Source of the DNA: CBDFKF01 sp965248765
GTDB lineage: Bacteria; Pseudomonadota; Alphaproteobacteria; VGEJ01
Length of the DNA: 64,000 nucleotides
NCBI GenBank assembly: GCA_965248765.1
Contig: CBDFKF010000004.1
Location: 2,877,347-2,941,346, forward strand
Direction of reading: 5' to 3'
The notes below the pieces were generated by a model. That model was not told the DNA's origin. It saw only the letters and a program-made list of their open reading frames with translations, and ran no database searches. Below, one piece after another: positions 53,371-62,340 of the stretch (its first letter is position 1; the number at the start of each line of letters is the position of its first letter). The position numbers were made by a program, and so were the translations under genes.

Positions 53371-55808
53371 GCACCCAAGAGCCAGTCTCTAAGCCGCCGC
53401 CGGAGGCCGAGGATTACAGTGCCGACTCGATCAAGGTGCTACGGGGTCTCGATGCAGTGCGCAAACGCCCCGGCATGTACATCGGCGATACCGAGGACGG
53501 ATCCGGCCTGCACCACATGGTCTATGAGGTGGTGGACAACGCTATCGACGAGGCGCTCGCGGGGTATTGCGACCACATCGAGGTCACGCTCAATCCCGAC
53601 GACTCGGTGACCGTGTGTGACAACGGCCGTGGTATCCCCACCGAGATCCACGAAGAGGAGGGCGTGTCCGCAGCCGAGGTGATCATGACCCACCTGCATG
53701 CGGGCGGGAAATTCGACAGCAACTCCTACAAGGTATCGGGCGGTCTCCACGGGGTTGGGGTATCCGTGGTCAACGCGCTCTCGGAGAAACTGAATCTGCG
53801 CATTTGGCGTGCCGGCAATGAACACGCCATCACCTTTCACGACGGCGAGCCCGAGGCCCCACTCGCGGTCGTCGGCAACGGCGCGAGCCGTACGGGCACG
53901 GAGATCACCTTCCTGCCCTCGCGAAAGACCTTCTCCGCCATCGAGCTTAACTTCACGACGCTCGAGCACCGGCTGCGTGAGCTCGCCTTCCTCAACTCGG
54001 GTATCCGCATTCTGCTCACCGATGCGCGCGGCATCGAGACCCATGAGGTCGAGATGCACTACGAGGGCGGTGTCGAGGCCTTTGTCGCCTACCTTGATCG
54101 CAACAAGACCCCCCGGCACGAACCGGCTATTTCGCTCACCGGGGAGCGCGCCGGCGTCGATGTCGATCTCGCACTGCAGTGGAACGACAGCTATCACGAG
54201 AACGTTCTCTGCTTCACCAACAACATCCCGCAGCGGGATGGCGGTACGCACCTCGCGGCCTTCCGCGGCGCGCTCACCCGTACGATCAATGCCTATGCCG
54301 CGGGGAGCGGTTCGGCCAAACGGGACAAGATCGCGATCTCCGGAGAGGACACACGCGAGGGTCTGACGTGCGTGCTCTCGGTCCGAATGCCCGATCCGAA
54401 ATTCTCATCGCAGACCAAGGACAAGCTGGTTTCTTCGGAGGTGCGGCCGGTTATCGAGGGCTTCATGAACGAGCGTCTCGGCCAGTGGTTCGAGGAGCAC
54501 CCCAATGAGGCGCGGGCGATCGTCTCCAAGGTGATAGAGGCATCGCTGGCGCGCGAGGCGGCGCGCAAGGCACGCGAGCTAACGCGCCGCAAAGGGGCGC
54601 TGGACGTGGCCAATCTGCCCGGCAAGTTGGCCGACTGCCAGGAGCGGGACCCCGCCAAGTGCGAGCTGTTCCTCGTCGAGGGCGACTCGGCCGGTGGCTC
54701 GGCCAAACAAGGGCGCGATCGACGTTTTCAGGCGGTGTTGCCGCTGCGTGGCAAAATCCTCAACGTCGAGCGCGCGCGCGCCGACCGAATCCTCAGCTCG
54801 AACGAGATCGGAACCCTGATAACGGCACTCGGCGCTGGCATTGGCCGCGATGACTTCGACATCACCAAGATGCGCTACCACCGCATCATCATCATGACGG
54901 ACGCTGACGTCGACGGAGCGCACATACGAACGCTTCTACTCACCTTCTTCTACCGGCAGATGCCGGAGATTATCAAAGCGGGCTATCTCTATATCGCTCA
55001 GCCACCCCTCTATAAGGTCAAGCGTGGGAGCGCCGAGAAATATCTCAAGGACGATGACGCACTAGAGGACTTTCTCATCAGCGGTGGGATTGAGGAGGCG
55101 GTGCTCGTCACCGACGAGGGCAAGGGGAGCGAGCACGCGGGAGCGGATCTCCGGTCCCTGGGTGAGACCGCACGGCGGGTCCGCCGGCTGTTGAGCACGA
55201 TCGCACGACGCTACAGCCAGCCGGTGGTCGAACAGGTCGCCATCGCCGGCGCTCTTAACCCCGAGGTGCTAGCCGATCGAGATCAAGCGGAGCGCGCGGC
55301 GGCGTACGTCGCCCAGCGGCTGAATGTGTTGAGCGACGAAAAGGGCTGGCAGGGCGCACCGACCGACGATGGCGGGCTCCGCTTCGTCAGGACGGTTCAG
55401 GGCTACGAGGAGGTACACGTTATCGACGGCCCGCTGATTAGGAGCGCCGAGGCACGCCAGCTCGATGCCCATGCCGCCGAGCTGCAAGCGGTCTATACGC
55501 ACCCCGCGGTGTTGCGGCGGCGAACGGAAGAAACGGCGGTCCGCTCACCCATTGAGCTGCTCGACGCTGTTCTCGCCCTCGGGCGCAAAGGACTATCGAT
55601 TCAGCGGTACAAGGGTCTCGGCGAGATGAACCCCGAGCAGTTGTGGGAGACCACGGTTGATCCCGAGGCGCGCGCGCTGCTCCAGGTGTCAGTGAATCAT
55701 GCCGATGATGCCGATGACCTATTCGAGACGCTGATGGGTGATGTCGTGGAACCCCGGCGTAACTTCATTCAGAAGCACGCGCTCGACGTCATCAACCTCG
55801 ACGTCTAA
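53367..55808 (+). CDS. gyrB: DNA gyrase subunit B
   Basis: 813 residues from a GTG at 53367 that overlaps the recF stop. The GHKL ATPase domain has YEVVDNAIDEA, VCDNGRGIP and GGLHGVGVSVVNALS. A transducer domain follows, then the TOPRIM domain with FLVEGDSAGGSAKQGRDRRF, PLRGKILNVE and DADVDGAHIRTLLL. The C-terminal block LSIQRYKGLGEMNPEQLWET is typical. It supplies ATP-driven negative supercoiling with GyrA, which is not in the window. Confidence 0.98.
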   Translation: MSTQEPVSKPPPEAEDYSADSIKVLRGLDAVRKRPGMYIGDTEDGSGLHHMVYEVVDNAIDEALAGYCDHIEVTLNPDDSVTVCDNGRGIPTEIHEEEGVSAAEVIMTHLHAGGKFDSNSYKVSGGLHGVGVSVVNALSEKLNLRIWRAGNEHAITFHDGEPEAPLAVVGNGASRTGTEITFLPSRKTFSAIELNFTTLEHRLRELAFLNSGIRILLTDARGIETHEVEMHYEGGVEAFVAYLDRNKTPRHEPAISLTGERAGVDVDLALQWNDSYHENVLCFTNNIPQRDGGTHLAAFRGALTRTINAYAAGSGSAKRDKIAISGEDTREGLTCVLSVRMPDPKFSSQTKDKLVSSEVRPVIEGFMNERLGQWFEEHPNEARAIVSKVIEASLAREAARKARELTRRKGALDVANLPGKLADCQERDPAKCELFLVEGDSAGGSAKQGRDRRFQAVLPLRGKILNVERARADRILSSNEIGTLITALGAGIGRDDFDITKMRYHRIIIMTDADVDGAHIRTLLLTFFYRQMPEIIKAGYLYIAQPPLYKVKRGSAEKYLKDDDALEDFLISGGIEEAVLVTDEGKGSEHAGADLRSLGETARRVRRLLSTIARRYSQPVVEQVAIAGALNPEVLADRDQAERAAAYVAQRLNVLSDEKGWQGAPTDDGGLRFVRTVQGYEEVHVIDGPLIRSAEARQLDAHAAELQAVYTHPAVLRRRTEETAVRSPIELLDAVLALGRKGLSIQRYKGLGEMNPEQLWETTVDPEARALLQVSVNHADDADDLFETLMGDVVEPRRNFIQKHALDVINLDV

Positions 55809-55939
55809 CTCCCGCCGACCCGGACTGACGACACCTAGGGCTTGTGATAGCCTGTGAATGAGGCACCGCATGTGGGGTCGGCGGTGTCACAGCGACCAGA
55901 GCGAGCGCGCGTGTCGAGGAGCGGCCAGCCAGCCAAACG

Positions 55940-57832
55940 ATGACGCAGGCAGCGCCGAAACGCCGGCGAGGATGGCTCCGTTCAGGCGTCGGCGCTCGGG
56001 TTTACTGGTTCCTCGTGATCGGCACATGGGTGTCGGTCGCCCTGTTGGGTGTGGCGTTGTGGTACGGCCACGACCTGCCCGCCATCGGCGATCTGGCTCG
56101 CGGTGGCACGACGCCGCTCGTCACGCTCACGTACGCCGATGGCAGCGAACTCGCTGTGCTGGGCGAAACGTACAGCGACATCGTGCCGGTCTCCGAATTA
56201 CCGGCGCACCTGGTTCAGGCGGTAACCGCAGTCGAGGACCGTCGGTTCTTCGCCCATCGCGGCATCGATGCCGTGGGCATCGTCCGGGCGGCGATCGTGA
56301 ACCTGTTCGCCGGGCGGGTGAAGCAGGGCGGCAGCACCATCACCCAGCAACTCGCCAAGAACCTGTTCCTGCGGCCCGAGCGCACCCTCAAGAGAAAGAT
56401 CCAAGAGGCTCTGCTCGCTCTGTGGCTCGAGGAGCGTCTGAGCAAAGCCGAGATCCTGGGCCTCTATCTCAACCGCGTTTACTTCGGTGCCGGGAGCTGG
56501 GGCGTGGAGGCCGCCTCGCGGCGTTATTTCGGCAAATCCGCCCGCGACCTCGACCTCGCCCAAGCGGCGATGCTGGCGGGTCTTCTCAAGGCGCCATCGC
56601 GGTACGCTCCGACCACCAACCCTAAGGGCGCCCGAGAACGCGCCGGCATCGCCCTTGGTGCGATGCTCGATGCCGGCTTCATCTCATCGACGGAGGCGGC
56701 CGCCGCGCGGACGGGTTCGGTGCGGATGGCCCGGGCGCAGCGCTCGCGCGGCGTGCGCTATTTCGCGGATTGGGTCCTCGATCAAGTCCCGAGTTTCGTC
56801 GGGGATGCCCAACGCGACCTCACCATCGTGACCACCTTGGAGGGCGTGGCACAAAGTGCGGCCGAACGAGCGGTACAAGAGGGGCTGGCCGGCGAAGGCC
56901 GAGAACGCGGCGCGAGCCAAGCGGCGCTGGTTGCAATGAGTCCCGAGGGTGCGGTGCGCGCCATGGTCGGCGGCGCGTCGTACAGCGCAAGCCCCTTCAA
57001 TCGTGCCGTGAACGCGCTGCGCCAGCCTGGTTCGGCGTTCAAGCTGTTCGTGTACATCGCTGGCCTCGAGGCTGGGCTCAGGCCCGACGATGTGTTTAAC
57101 GATGAACCGGTCGAGATCGAGGGTTGGCGTCCGCGAAACTACGCCGGCACGCATGAGGGGCCAGTCACTCTCCGCACGGCGCTGGCGCACTCGATCAATT
57201 CCGTTGCGGTCCAGGTCTCCGAGCGTGCCGGCCGGCGGCAGGTGATCGACGCGGCGGCGCGCCTCGGTATCACAAGCCCCCTGCCGGCTCACCCAAGCAT
57301 CGCCCTCGGCACCGCGGAACTCCGTTTGATCGAGCTAACGGGGGCCTACGCTGCTGTCGCAAACGGTGGCCTGGGCGTGCTTGCCTACGGTATCGGCGAG
57401 ATCCGCGACGGTGACGGCCAGCTCATCTACCAGCGTGCGGGGAGTGGCCCCGGACGCGCGCTCGCGCAGCCAACCGTTGCCGCAATCACCGACATGCTGC
57501 AAGCGACGATCGCGGAGGGCACGGGTCGTGCCGCCGCGCTCGATCGGCCGGCCGCGGGCAAGACGGGAACCAGTCAGGGTTTTCGCGACGCTTGGTTCCT
57601 GGGCTTCTCCGCCGATCTGGTCGCGGGTGTGTGGTTCGGCAATGATGATGCGAGCCCGATGCGCAAGGTCACGGGCGGCACGCTGCCCGCACGCACCTGG
57701 CGGCGCTTCATGGCCACCGCACACGAGGGTCTACCCAAGAACGCCCTCGCCCGCAGCGCGCCCGATGACGCGCGCGCGAAGTCGGAAGGGAAAGGAGAAG
57801 CGCCGGAAGTTCGAGACCGCGAGCGCCGGTAG
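55940..57832 (+). CDS. Class A penicillin-binding protein (transglycosylase/transpeptidase)
   Basis: 630 residues. One N-terminal transmembrane helix (VYWFLVIGTWVSVALLGVALW) after a basic cytoplasmic lead. The GT51 domain has AVEDRRFFAHRGID (catalytic Glu), QGGSTITQQLAKNLFL and KIQEALLALWLEERL. The transpeptidase domain carries SAFK (active Ser in RQPGSAFKLF), SIN (HSINSVAVQV) and KTGTSQGFRDAWFLGF. It polymerises and crosslinks peptidoglycan in the periplasm. It is shorter than PBP1a of E. coli but in the range of the PBP1A/1C-like group of alphaproteobacteria. A charged tail follows. Confidence 0.94.
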   Translation: MTQAAPKRRRGWLRSGVGARVYWFLVIGTWVSVALLGVALWYGHDLPAIGDLARGGTTPLVTLTYADGSELAVLGETYSDIVPVSELPAHLVQAVTAVEDRRFFAHRGIDAVGIVRAAIVNLFAGRVKQGGSTITQQLAKNLFLRPERTLKRKIQEALLALWLEERLSKAEILGLYLNRVYFGAGSWGVEAASRRYFGKSARDLDLAQAAMLAGLLKAPSRYAPTTNPKGARERAGIALGAMLDAGFISSTEAAAARTGSVRMARAQRSRGVRYFADWVLDQVPSFVGDAQRDLTIVTTLEGVAQSAAERAVQEGLAGEGRERGASQAALVAMSPEGAVRAMVGGASYSASPFNRAVNALRQPGSAFKLFVYIAGLEAGLRPDDVFNDEPVEIEGWRPRNYAGTHEGPVTLRTALAHSINSVAVQVSERAGRRQVIDAAARLGITSPLPAHPSIALGTAELRLIELTGAYAAVANGGLGVLAYGIGEIRDGDGQLIYQRAGSGPGRALAQPTVAAITDMLQATIAEGTGRAAALDRPAAGKTGTSQGFRDAWFLGFSADLVAGVWFGNDDASPMRKVTGGTLPARTWRRFMATAHEGLPKNALARSAPDDARAKSEGKGEAPEVRDRERR

Positions 57833-57838
57833 CGTCGC

Positions 57839-58282
57839 TCAACCCCGTAGCGAAAACGCGGGTACCCACTCTTGGGCGTCGGGGAAAAGGACTTCCCAGT
57901 CGTTCCACCCATTGCGCCCCGTTCCGGTGATCTGGCACGACGCTGCCGAGAGACTGGAGAAACGATCGCCGTCGTAGGCGATTGCGCCTTCCAGAATGAT
58001 TGCATCGTGGATGCGCCCCTTGTGCGTCATCCTGAGCCGTGTGCCAGCCGGGAACCGGACGCCCTTTGTCATGAAATCGCCGGGCTGCGCATCGCCGGCA
58101 GCCGGCGCAAGCACCGACTCGTTTGGCGCTGTGGTCAGCCGGAAAATCCGACGAAGAATGTCGTTGTGGGTCTCATTGAACGAGCGGCGCCGGGCCTCGA
58201 TCTCCTTGTAGACGGCAATATCGACCTCTACCGCCCTCGTTTCGGGCGCCTCGGTGGTGCTCTCATTGAGGAATCCATTCAT
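57839..58282 (-). CDS. Small protein with SeqA/RHH-like N-terminus and RAMA-like C-terminus
   Basis: 147 residues from ATG 58282. The N-terminal segment VEVDIAVYKEIEARRRSFNE followed by THNDILRRIFRL resembles the ribbon-helix-helix start of SeqA-like proteins. The C-terminal half, GVRFPAGTRLRMTHKG, DAIILEGAIAYDGDRFSSLS and GRNGWNDWEVLF, matches the pattern of the RAMA domain found with restriction and methylase proteins (G-x-L ... G ... SLSxAA ... NGWxxW). A DNA-binding role is likely but unproven. It stands convergent to the PBP gene behind a strong promoter. Confidence 0.65.
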   Translation of the reverse strand: MNGFLNESTTEAPETRAVEVDIAVYKEIEARRRSFNETHNDILRRIFRLTTAPNESVLAPAAGDAQPGDFMTKGVRFPAGTRLRMTHKGRIHDAIILEGAIAYDGDRFSSLSAASCQITGTGRNGWNDWEVLFPDAQEWVPAFSLRG

Positions 58283-58288
58283 AGAGTA

Positions 58289-58317
58289 TCTATAATATCT
58301 CGATTTTCGCGTTTCAA
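58289..58317 (-). promoter_or_regulatory. Promoter of the RAMA-like gene, possibly leaderless
   Basis: On the minus strand TTGAAA (58317-58312) and TATAGA (58294-58289) are 17 bases apart, a good sigma-70 pattern in AT-rich DNA. The -10 ends only six bases before the ATG at 58282, so the transcript would begin at or near the start codon. Confidence 0.6.
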
Positions 58318-58413
58318 GCGGAACTTGCCGGAAACGTCGGCACGTCACATCGAGATGACCGCTACTAATACTGTACGACGGATGGAGCGAGACGGATCAG
58401 TATGGTTAACGGC

Positions 58414-59331
58414 CTATGCCGCCGCCGCCACGGTCAGCCCGCTGGTCGTGAAGTCGGCCCATAACGCCGAGGCGGGATCGTTCTCGAGACTAGCCAGAGG
58501 CGGGCGTAGCCGCCGCCAACCGGATTGCCCGGTGTGCCGTGCCATTATCTCCTTGAGCGCCGGAACCGTCGGATAGCCCTCCAACATCTGACGCGCCGCG
58601 GCGAGCTCGTCCTGTAGCGCGGTCGCGTTGGGGCGATCCTCGCGCCACGCCTCGAAGACTTGGCCGCAGAGCATGCTGGTGAGGTTGGCCGTCGCTGAAA
58701 TCGTGCCGGCGCCACCGGCGCGCAAGCACGGGAGTAGGTACTCCTCGGTACCGGCGAATAGACCGAATCCGGGCAGGGCATCAAGGAGCGCTTTCATCCT
58801 CGACCAATCGCCGGAGCTGTCCTTGAGGCCGACAACGGTCTGCGGATAGGCTTTGTGGAGCCGGACCACAAGATCGAGCCCGAGCCCGATGCCCGTCATC
58901 GCCGGGAAATGGTAGAGGTGGACCCGAAGTCGGGTATCGCCGATCTCCTCGATGAGCGAGGCGAAGGCGGCAAACAGACCATCGTCGCTCACCCCTTTGT
59001 AGTAGAACGGCGGCAACACCAGCACGTCCGCAGCGCCGACCTCGAGTGCGGCGCGCGTAAGCTTTACGGTATCGGGGAGGGCGCAGCACCCGCTGCCAAC
59101 GATGAGGCGGTCGCCGGCGACACCGGCCGCGACGACGCCCTCGATGAGATCGATCCTCTCGCCGACCGAGAAGGAGTTGGCCTCGCCGGTCGTGCCGAGG
59201 AGGCCGATGCCATCGCACCCGTGCGACATGAGCCAGCGGCAATGCGCGGCGCTCGCTTGTGGATCGGGACGGAGGTCAGCATCGAGCGGCGTCAGGGCCG
59301 CCGCATAAACGCCCCGCGGTGATTTGCTCAT
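58414..59331 (-). CDS. Dihydrodipicolinate synthase / N-acetylneuraminate lyase family aldolase
   Basis: 305 residues from ATG 59331. Class I aldolase barrel with GLLGTTGEANSF near the N-terminus, VLPPFYYKGVSDDG, VHLYHFPAMTG (the catalytic Tyr position) and VVGLKDSSGDW, whose Lys forms the Schiff base. Length and motifs are those of the DHDPS/NAL family, but the C-terminal part diverges from DapA, and no lysine genes are near, so a sugar-acid or other pyruvate/aldehyde lyase is equally likely. It overlaps the YcgN gene by four bases (ATGA). Confidence 0.85.
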   Translation of the reverse strand: MSKSPRGVYAAALTPLDADLRPDPQASAAHCRWLMSHGCDGIGLLGTTGEANSFSVGERIDLIEGVVAAGVAGDRLIVGSGCCALPDTVKLTRAALEVGAADVLVLPPFYYKGVSDDGLFAAFASLIEEIGDTRLRVHLYHFPAMTGIGLGLDLVVRLHKAYPQTVVGLKDSSGDWSRMKALLDALPGFGLFAGTEEYLLPCLRAGGAGTISATANLTSMLCGQVFEAWREDRPNATALQDELAAARQMLEGYPTVPALKEIMARHTGQSGWRRLRPPLASLENDPASALWADFTTSGLTVAAAA

Positions 59332-59768
59332 AGCTCGCCCTCAATAACATGGTCTTCGATGTCACCGGCGTCGCGCTCCGAGATCGCGCGGCCACGGATT
59401 GAAATCCCGGCCGCGTGCACGCTCTCGGGATCACCCGAGACCAAAGGATGCCACCACAGCAGGTCCTTCCCCTCGGCGACGAGCCGGTATGCACACGTCG
59501 AGGGTAGCCAGGAAAGCGCCTCGATCTTATCGGCTGCGAGCACGATACAGTCAGTGACCAGCCGGCTGCGCGCCGCATAGTTGGTGCATCGGCAGTTGCC
59601 GAGATCAAGTAGGCGGCACGCCACGTTGGTATGGTCGATCACGCCGGTATCGGCATCCTCGAGCTTGACGAGGCAGCATTTGGCGCAGCCGTCGCACAGC
59701 GCCTCCCACTCGGCCCCCGACATCTCGCTCAGTCGTTTGGATCGCCAGTAGGGTTCAGCCTCAACCAA
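59328..59768 (-). CDS. YcgN family (UPF0260) cysteine cluster protein
   Basis: 146 residues from a TTG at 59768, with GAGGTA six to eleven bases upstream. An ATG 15 codons in would cut off the family lead PYWRSKRLSEM. Cysteines appear as LCDGCAKCCLVKLED, CRLLDLGNCRC, TDCIVL and STCAYRL, the CxxCxxCC-type pattern of the family, taken to bind metal or a cluster. LSWLPSTCAYRL and WHPLVSGD are strong family blocks. Function is unknown. It overlaps the aldolase gene and is co-transcribed with it. Confidence 0.9.
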   Translation of the reverse strand: MVEAEPYWRSKRLSEMSGAEWEALCDGCAKCCLVKLEDADTGVIDHTNVACRLLDLGNCRCTNYAARSRLVTDCIVLAADKIEALSWLPSTCAYRLVAEGKDLLWWHPLVSGDPESVHAAGISIRGRAISERDAGDIEDHVIEGEL

Positions 59769-59777
59769 CGCAATACC

Positions 59778-60383
59778 TCAGATGTAAGCGTCCAGGGCCT
59801 CGGCCAACGCCGCGCCGTCCGTGCCCGGCGGGAAATGGGTGATGTAGTCGCCGCCGGGTCCCATCAGATAGATCATGGTCACGTACTCGATCGGGCGGTC
59901 GCTCCGCGCGCCGGTTCCATCCGTTTGCTCGTAGTAAACGCCAAAAGTTGCCGCGACTTCGGCGATGGCCTCCGGCTCACCCGTCAACGCGACTAGGCGA
60001 GGATGAAAGCGCGCGGCGAAGGCCGCGAGTACCGTCGCCGTGTCGTGCTCAGGATCGACAGTGATGAAGATCGGGACGGCCGTGGTGCTGTCGGTGCCAA
60101 GCGAATCGATCGCCGCGCCGATCGATTCCAGGTCGCCGACACAGGTATCGCCGCACCGACTGTAGCCGAAGTAGACGACGCGGAAGCGACCCTCGAAATC
60201 GCTATCATTCACCGACGTGCCGCGCTGATCGATCAAGGTGAACGGGCCGCCGATCAGCGGACCCTGCGGGATCAAGCTGAGGCCCCCCTCGCTGTCCACC
60301 AGGAGCTGCGACGTGAAGAGCGCGAGCGCGCAAAGCACGACCGCAATCAGGATCCCGTGATCCGTTATTTGGCTGCGTGCCAT
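59778..60383 (-). CDS. Sco1/SenC-like thioredoxin-fold protein with altered copper site
   Basis: 201 residues from ATG 60383. One N-terminal membrane anchor (GILIAVVLCALALFTSQLL), then a periplasmic thioredoxin-like domain: GGPFTLIDQRG, VVYFGYSRCGDTCVGDLES and IFITVDPEHDT. Cys77-x3-Cys81 is present, but the Pro usually after the second Cys is Val. The copper-ligand His of the DHSA segment is replaced: IEYVTMIYLMG has Tyr167 there. Typical Sco proteins deliver copper to cytochrome oxidase; this one may act as a thiol reductase. It is ten bases upstream of the YcgN gene. Confidence 0.85.
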   Translation of the reverse strand: MARSQITDHGILIAVVLCALALFTSQLLVDSEGGLSLIPQGPLIGGPFTLIDQRGTSVNDSDFEGRFRVVYFGYSRCGDTCVGDLESIGAAIDSLGTDSTTAVPIFITVDPEHDTATVLAAFAARFHPRLVALTGEPEAIAEVAATFGVYYEQTDGTGARSDRPIEYVTMIYLMGPGGDYITHFPPGTDGAALAEALDAYI

Positions 60384-60481
60384 AGCCGCAATAATACGTC
60401 ATTTGTCGATCTCGGGCGCTGCGCGAATCCCGCGTGCGCCGGGCGATTGACGATGTGGCCAGCTCGTCCCATCCTCGCCAC

Positions 60482-61459
60482 GTGACTCTCGATCTCAGCG
60501 TTGCAGCATTCGGTCTGGGGCCTGAGCCGCTGGTCCTGCTGCTTGCGGCATTCCTCATCGATGCCGTGATCGGCGGCGTTGTTGCGCGCCTGCCACGTGT
60601 CGAGGGGCCGATGGGCCTGGTCGATGCGGCGGCACGGTTCCTGGAGCCGCGCCTCAATCGTCGCACGCGGAGCGTCACAGACCGCCTGATCCGCGGCCTG
60701 CTGTTGGCTCTGGTCATCGTCAGCGCGACCGTTTTCGTTGCCCTAGTTCTTGCCGCGATTGGCGCCGCCATACCGTATGGCTGGGTCCTCGTTCTGGTCC
60801 TGATATTCGTGCTCGTGCGCCAGCGGGGACCCTTCGAACAAGCTCGCGCCATGGTCCGCGATCTCGAGGGGCGATCGGACAGTCTCGGCGCCGACGTGGT
60901 GAACGATGCCCACCGTGCGGCGCGCGAGACCATCGAAGCGCTGGCCGCACGGCTTGCCGATGGGCCGGTGGCAGCCGCATTCTGGTACGCGTTGCTGGGA
61001 TTGCCGGGCCTTGCCGGCTACTGGGCCATCAGCATTCTCGCGACGCGGCTCGACGAGCGAAATCCCCAGTACGCCGCCTTCGGTATGGCGGCGACCCGGC
61101 TCAACGAGGCTGTGCTGTTTCTGCCGGGGGCGATCACCGGTTTGCTGATCGTTGTTGCCAGCGCCTTTGTACCCGGCGGCAATCCAGTGAGTGCTTTTCG
61201 GACGATGGGACGAGACTGGTCCAAGGCCTATCCGCGCGCGCACGGGTTCGCACTCGCTGCCGTCGCCGGCGCGTTCGCCCTCAACCTAAGCGGGCCCGAG
61301 CGTCAGCCGACCGGCTGGCACGGGTGGATCGGCGATTCGGGTTGGCGGGCCCGGACGACCTCGGCCGATCTCCGGCGGGTCCTTTTTGTTCATGGGATTA
61401 CCTGCTTACTCAACATGGCACTCATCGCGCTGTTGGCGATGGCAACGTTCGCGCTTTGA
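60482..61459 (+). CDS. CobD/CbiB-like membrane protein (adenosylcobinamide-phosphate synthase family)
   Basis: 325 residues from GTG 60482; GTG 60434 is an alternative. About four to five hydrophobic segments are visible (LVLLLAAFLIDAVIGGVVARL at the start). The family blocks include GDPxx-like loss at the N-terminus but keep SLGADVVNDAHRAARETIEAL (fragment NDAHRAARETIE), WYALLGLPGLAGYWAIS and the ending with RDWSKAYPRAHG. CbiB attaches aminopropanol to cobyric acid. No other cobalamin genes are near and the protein is divergent, so a different role is possible. It is divergent from the Sco-like gene by 98 bp. Confidence 0.75.
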   Translation: MTLDLSVAAFGLGPEPLVLLLAAFLIDAVIGGVVARLPRVEGPMGLVDAAARFLEPRLNRRTRSVTDRLIRGLLLALVIVSATVFVALVLAAIGAAIPYGWVLVLVLIFVLVRQRGPFEQARAMVRDLEGRSDSLGADVVNDAHRAARETIEALAARLADGPVAAAFWYALLGLPGLAGYWAISILATRLDERNPQYAAFGMAATRLNEAVLFLPGAITGLLIVVASAFVPGGNPVSAFRTMGRDWSKAYPRAHGFALAAVAGAFALNLSGPERQPTGWHGWIGDSGWRARTTSADLRRVLFVHGITCLLNMALIALLAMATFAL

Positions 61460-61503
61460 GTGCCTGTACTGTTCGGCTTGGCGGCGCCTGGCCTAATTCG
61501 GTA

Positions 61504-62340
61504 TCACTCGCCCACCTGTAGGAGCAGGCCGCGCTGGCGCGCGTTCCGGAAGAATGCGAGGAATATGAGCGCCCCCGCGGCGAGGTAAATGACGTTTAGG
61601 CCCGTCGCAATCAGCATGTAGTCGACGCGGACCACGCCGTCCCGGATGATCGCGCGCATCCCCTCGAAGACATAGCTCGATGGCATCACCCGGGCCACGA
61701 TTTGCAACCAGTCGGGGAGGACGGATATCGGGTAGTAGATACCGCTCACCGGCGCCACCGCGAAGATCGCCACCCAGGCCAAGCTCTCCGCGCCCAGGCC
61801 GAAGCGCAGAACCATTCCCGAGACCATGAAGCCGATCGCCCACCCCATCGCCAGCAAATTCACAAAGAAAACGGCGAGCGAAAGACCAAGCGAGTAGACC
61901 GAGAATCCGAAGAAGACGATCGCCAGTAGCGAGGCCGGCACGATGCCGATGATCGTGCGGACGAGACTCATGACGGTCAGCGAGATGATCAGCTCGTAGG
62001 GGCGCAACGGGCTGACGAATAGATGGCCAAGGTTGCGCGACCACATTTCCTCGAAGAACGAGATAGAGACCCCGAGCTGACCGCGAAACATCACGTCCCA
62101 CAGCAATACGCCCGACAGCAGGACGCCGAAGCCCTGGGCGATGTAGGACGAGTTGGTGGCGAGGAACTGGGTGATGAACCCCCACAGGATCATCTGTACC
62201 GTTGGCCAGTAGGCGAGCTCCAGGTAGCGCGGCCACGAGCCGCGTAGGAGGTAGACGTAGCGCAACGCCATCGCCCACACCCGCCGCGGCGAGAAGCCGC
62301 CAGCTTGTGCGTGGTGTCTCGGTTCCAGCCGTTGGGTCAT
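61504..62340 (-). CDS. ABC-2 type transporter permease
   Basis: 278 residues from ATG 62340, whose bases overlap the ATPase stop (ATGA); the longer frame to 62583 is the ATPase antiframe. Six hydrophobic helices are visible, with the cytoplasmic lead RRVWAMALRYVYLLRGSWPR and family blocks WDVMFRGQLGVSISFFEEMW and SPLRPYELIISLTVMSLVRT (fragment SPLRPYELI). It forms the membrane part of an export system with the gene upstream, probably for a lipid, polysaccharide or drug; nothing identifies the cargo. Confidence 0.87.
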   Translation of the reverse strand: MTQRLEPRHHAQAGGFSPRRVWAMALRYVYLLRGSWPRYLELAYWPTVQMILWGFITQFLATNSSYIAQGFGVLLSGVLLWDVMFRGQLGVSISFFEEMWSRNLGHLFVSPLRPYELIISLTVMSLVRTIIGIVPASLLAIVFFGFSVYSLGLSLAVFFVNLLAMGWAIGFMVSGMVLRFGLGAESLAWVAIFAVAPVSGIYYPISVLPDWLQIVARVMPSSYVFEGMRAIIRDGVVRVDYMLIATGLNVIYLAAGALIFLAFFRNARQRGLLLQVGE

